A stretch of 5,136 nucleotides of DNA, taken from Actinomycetota bacterium (GTDB taxonomy: Bacteria; Actinomycetota; Actinomycetes; S36-B12; UBA5976). The notes under the pieces are model-generated. The model saw nothing but the letters and a program-made list of their open reading frames with translations, was not told where the DNA came from and searched no databases. This document shows positions 5,077 through 5,136 of the stretch, one piece after another. The stretch is taken from positions 1 through 5,136 of the forward strand of contig WLEH01000099.1 in assembly GCA_009704345.1 (NCBI GenBank), given 5' to 3'. Position numbers and translations under genes: made by a program. The first letter of the stretch is position 1, and every line of letters starts with the position of its first letter.

Positions 5077-5136
5077 ATGTCCGGAAAGACTACCAACAAC
5101 AAGAAGCCTGTCGCCGAGTCTGCCGCTGCCCCCGCA
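5077..5136 (+). CDS. Unidentified gene, first 20 codons only
   Basis: An ATG in a good A-rich context (GAAAATGT) opens a frame that runs to the window edge without a stop. The visible N-terminus begins MSGKTTNNKKPVAES and continues into an Ala/Pro-rich stretch. It is basic, polar and low in complexity, and most codons end in C or G, unlike the kinase gene. Basic Lys/Ala/Pro-rich starts of this kind occur in viral histone-like, DNA-binding and abundant virion proteins, but 20 residues cannot identify it. The start is supported by the upstream AAAATTGA box. Confidence 0.6.
   Translation, partial: MSGKTTNNKKPVAESAAAPA

Overview
The window reads as part of a large eukaryote-infecting DNA virus of the Nucleocytoviricota (NCLDV). 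The strongest evidence is the left-edge gene, which encodes the C-terminal two-thirds of a double jelly-roll major capsid protein. Supporting evidence comes from the gene mix: a zinc deaminase, a divergent protein kinase, a giant-virus-style glycosyltransferase and a SWIM+RING ubiquitin ligase. Genes are tightly packed on both strands, there are no Shine-Dalgarno sites, and hairpins sit directly after stop codons. Two AAAATTGA boxes, the early-promoter motif described in Mimivirus and its relatives, lie in the divergent intergenic region at the right. I cannot fix the family: the promoter boxes point toward Imitervirales, but the capsid fragment alone does not settle it.

Layout, left to right: partial major capsid protein (2-1021, +); cytidine/dCMP-type deaminase (1071-1556, +); AT-rich kinase-like gene (1593-2936, +); glycosyltransferase (3034-3660, -); a decayed second copy of the kinase gene's 3' end (3723-3801, +); five perfect-length 19-bp tandem repeats (3805-3899); SWIM-RING protein (3931-4854, -); a 222-bp divergent promoter region; and the first 20 codons of an unidentified gene (5077 to the right edge, +).

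The main discovery is structural. By eye, the flanking genes are about 45-50% GC, while the stretch from about 1557 to 3894 is mostly very AT-rich (the kinase gene is roughly 30% GC), with a more GC-rich glycosyltransferase gene nested inside it. The stretch is bounded by a near-identical direct repeat (1536-1562 and 3895-3916). The left copy is the last codons of the deaminase gene. The right copy reads in the same frame as a deaminase-like tail that ends at a stop codon directly abutting the stop codon of the SWIM-RING gene. Collapsing the two copies restores a compact convergent deaminase/SWIM-RING pair. The simplest reading is a roughly 2.3-kb insertion between two core-like genes, later modified by a 5-bp duplication that shortened the deaminase. 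Inside the island, the glycosyltransferase gene is flanked by two copies of the kinase 3' end, one intact and one decayed, which suggests a second, nested event.

Functionally, the capsid protein builds the virion shell. The deaminase probably serves nucleotide supply. The kinase, glycosyltransferase and SWIM-RING protein look like accessory or host-interaction functions (phosphorylation, glycan addition, ubiquitin transfer). No operon-like cooperation between them is evident from the sequence.
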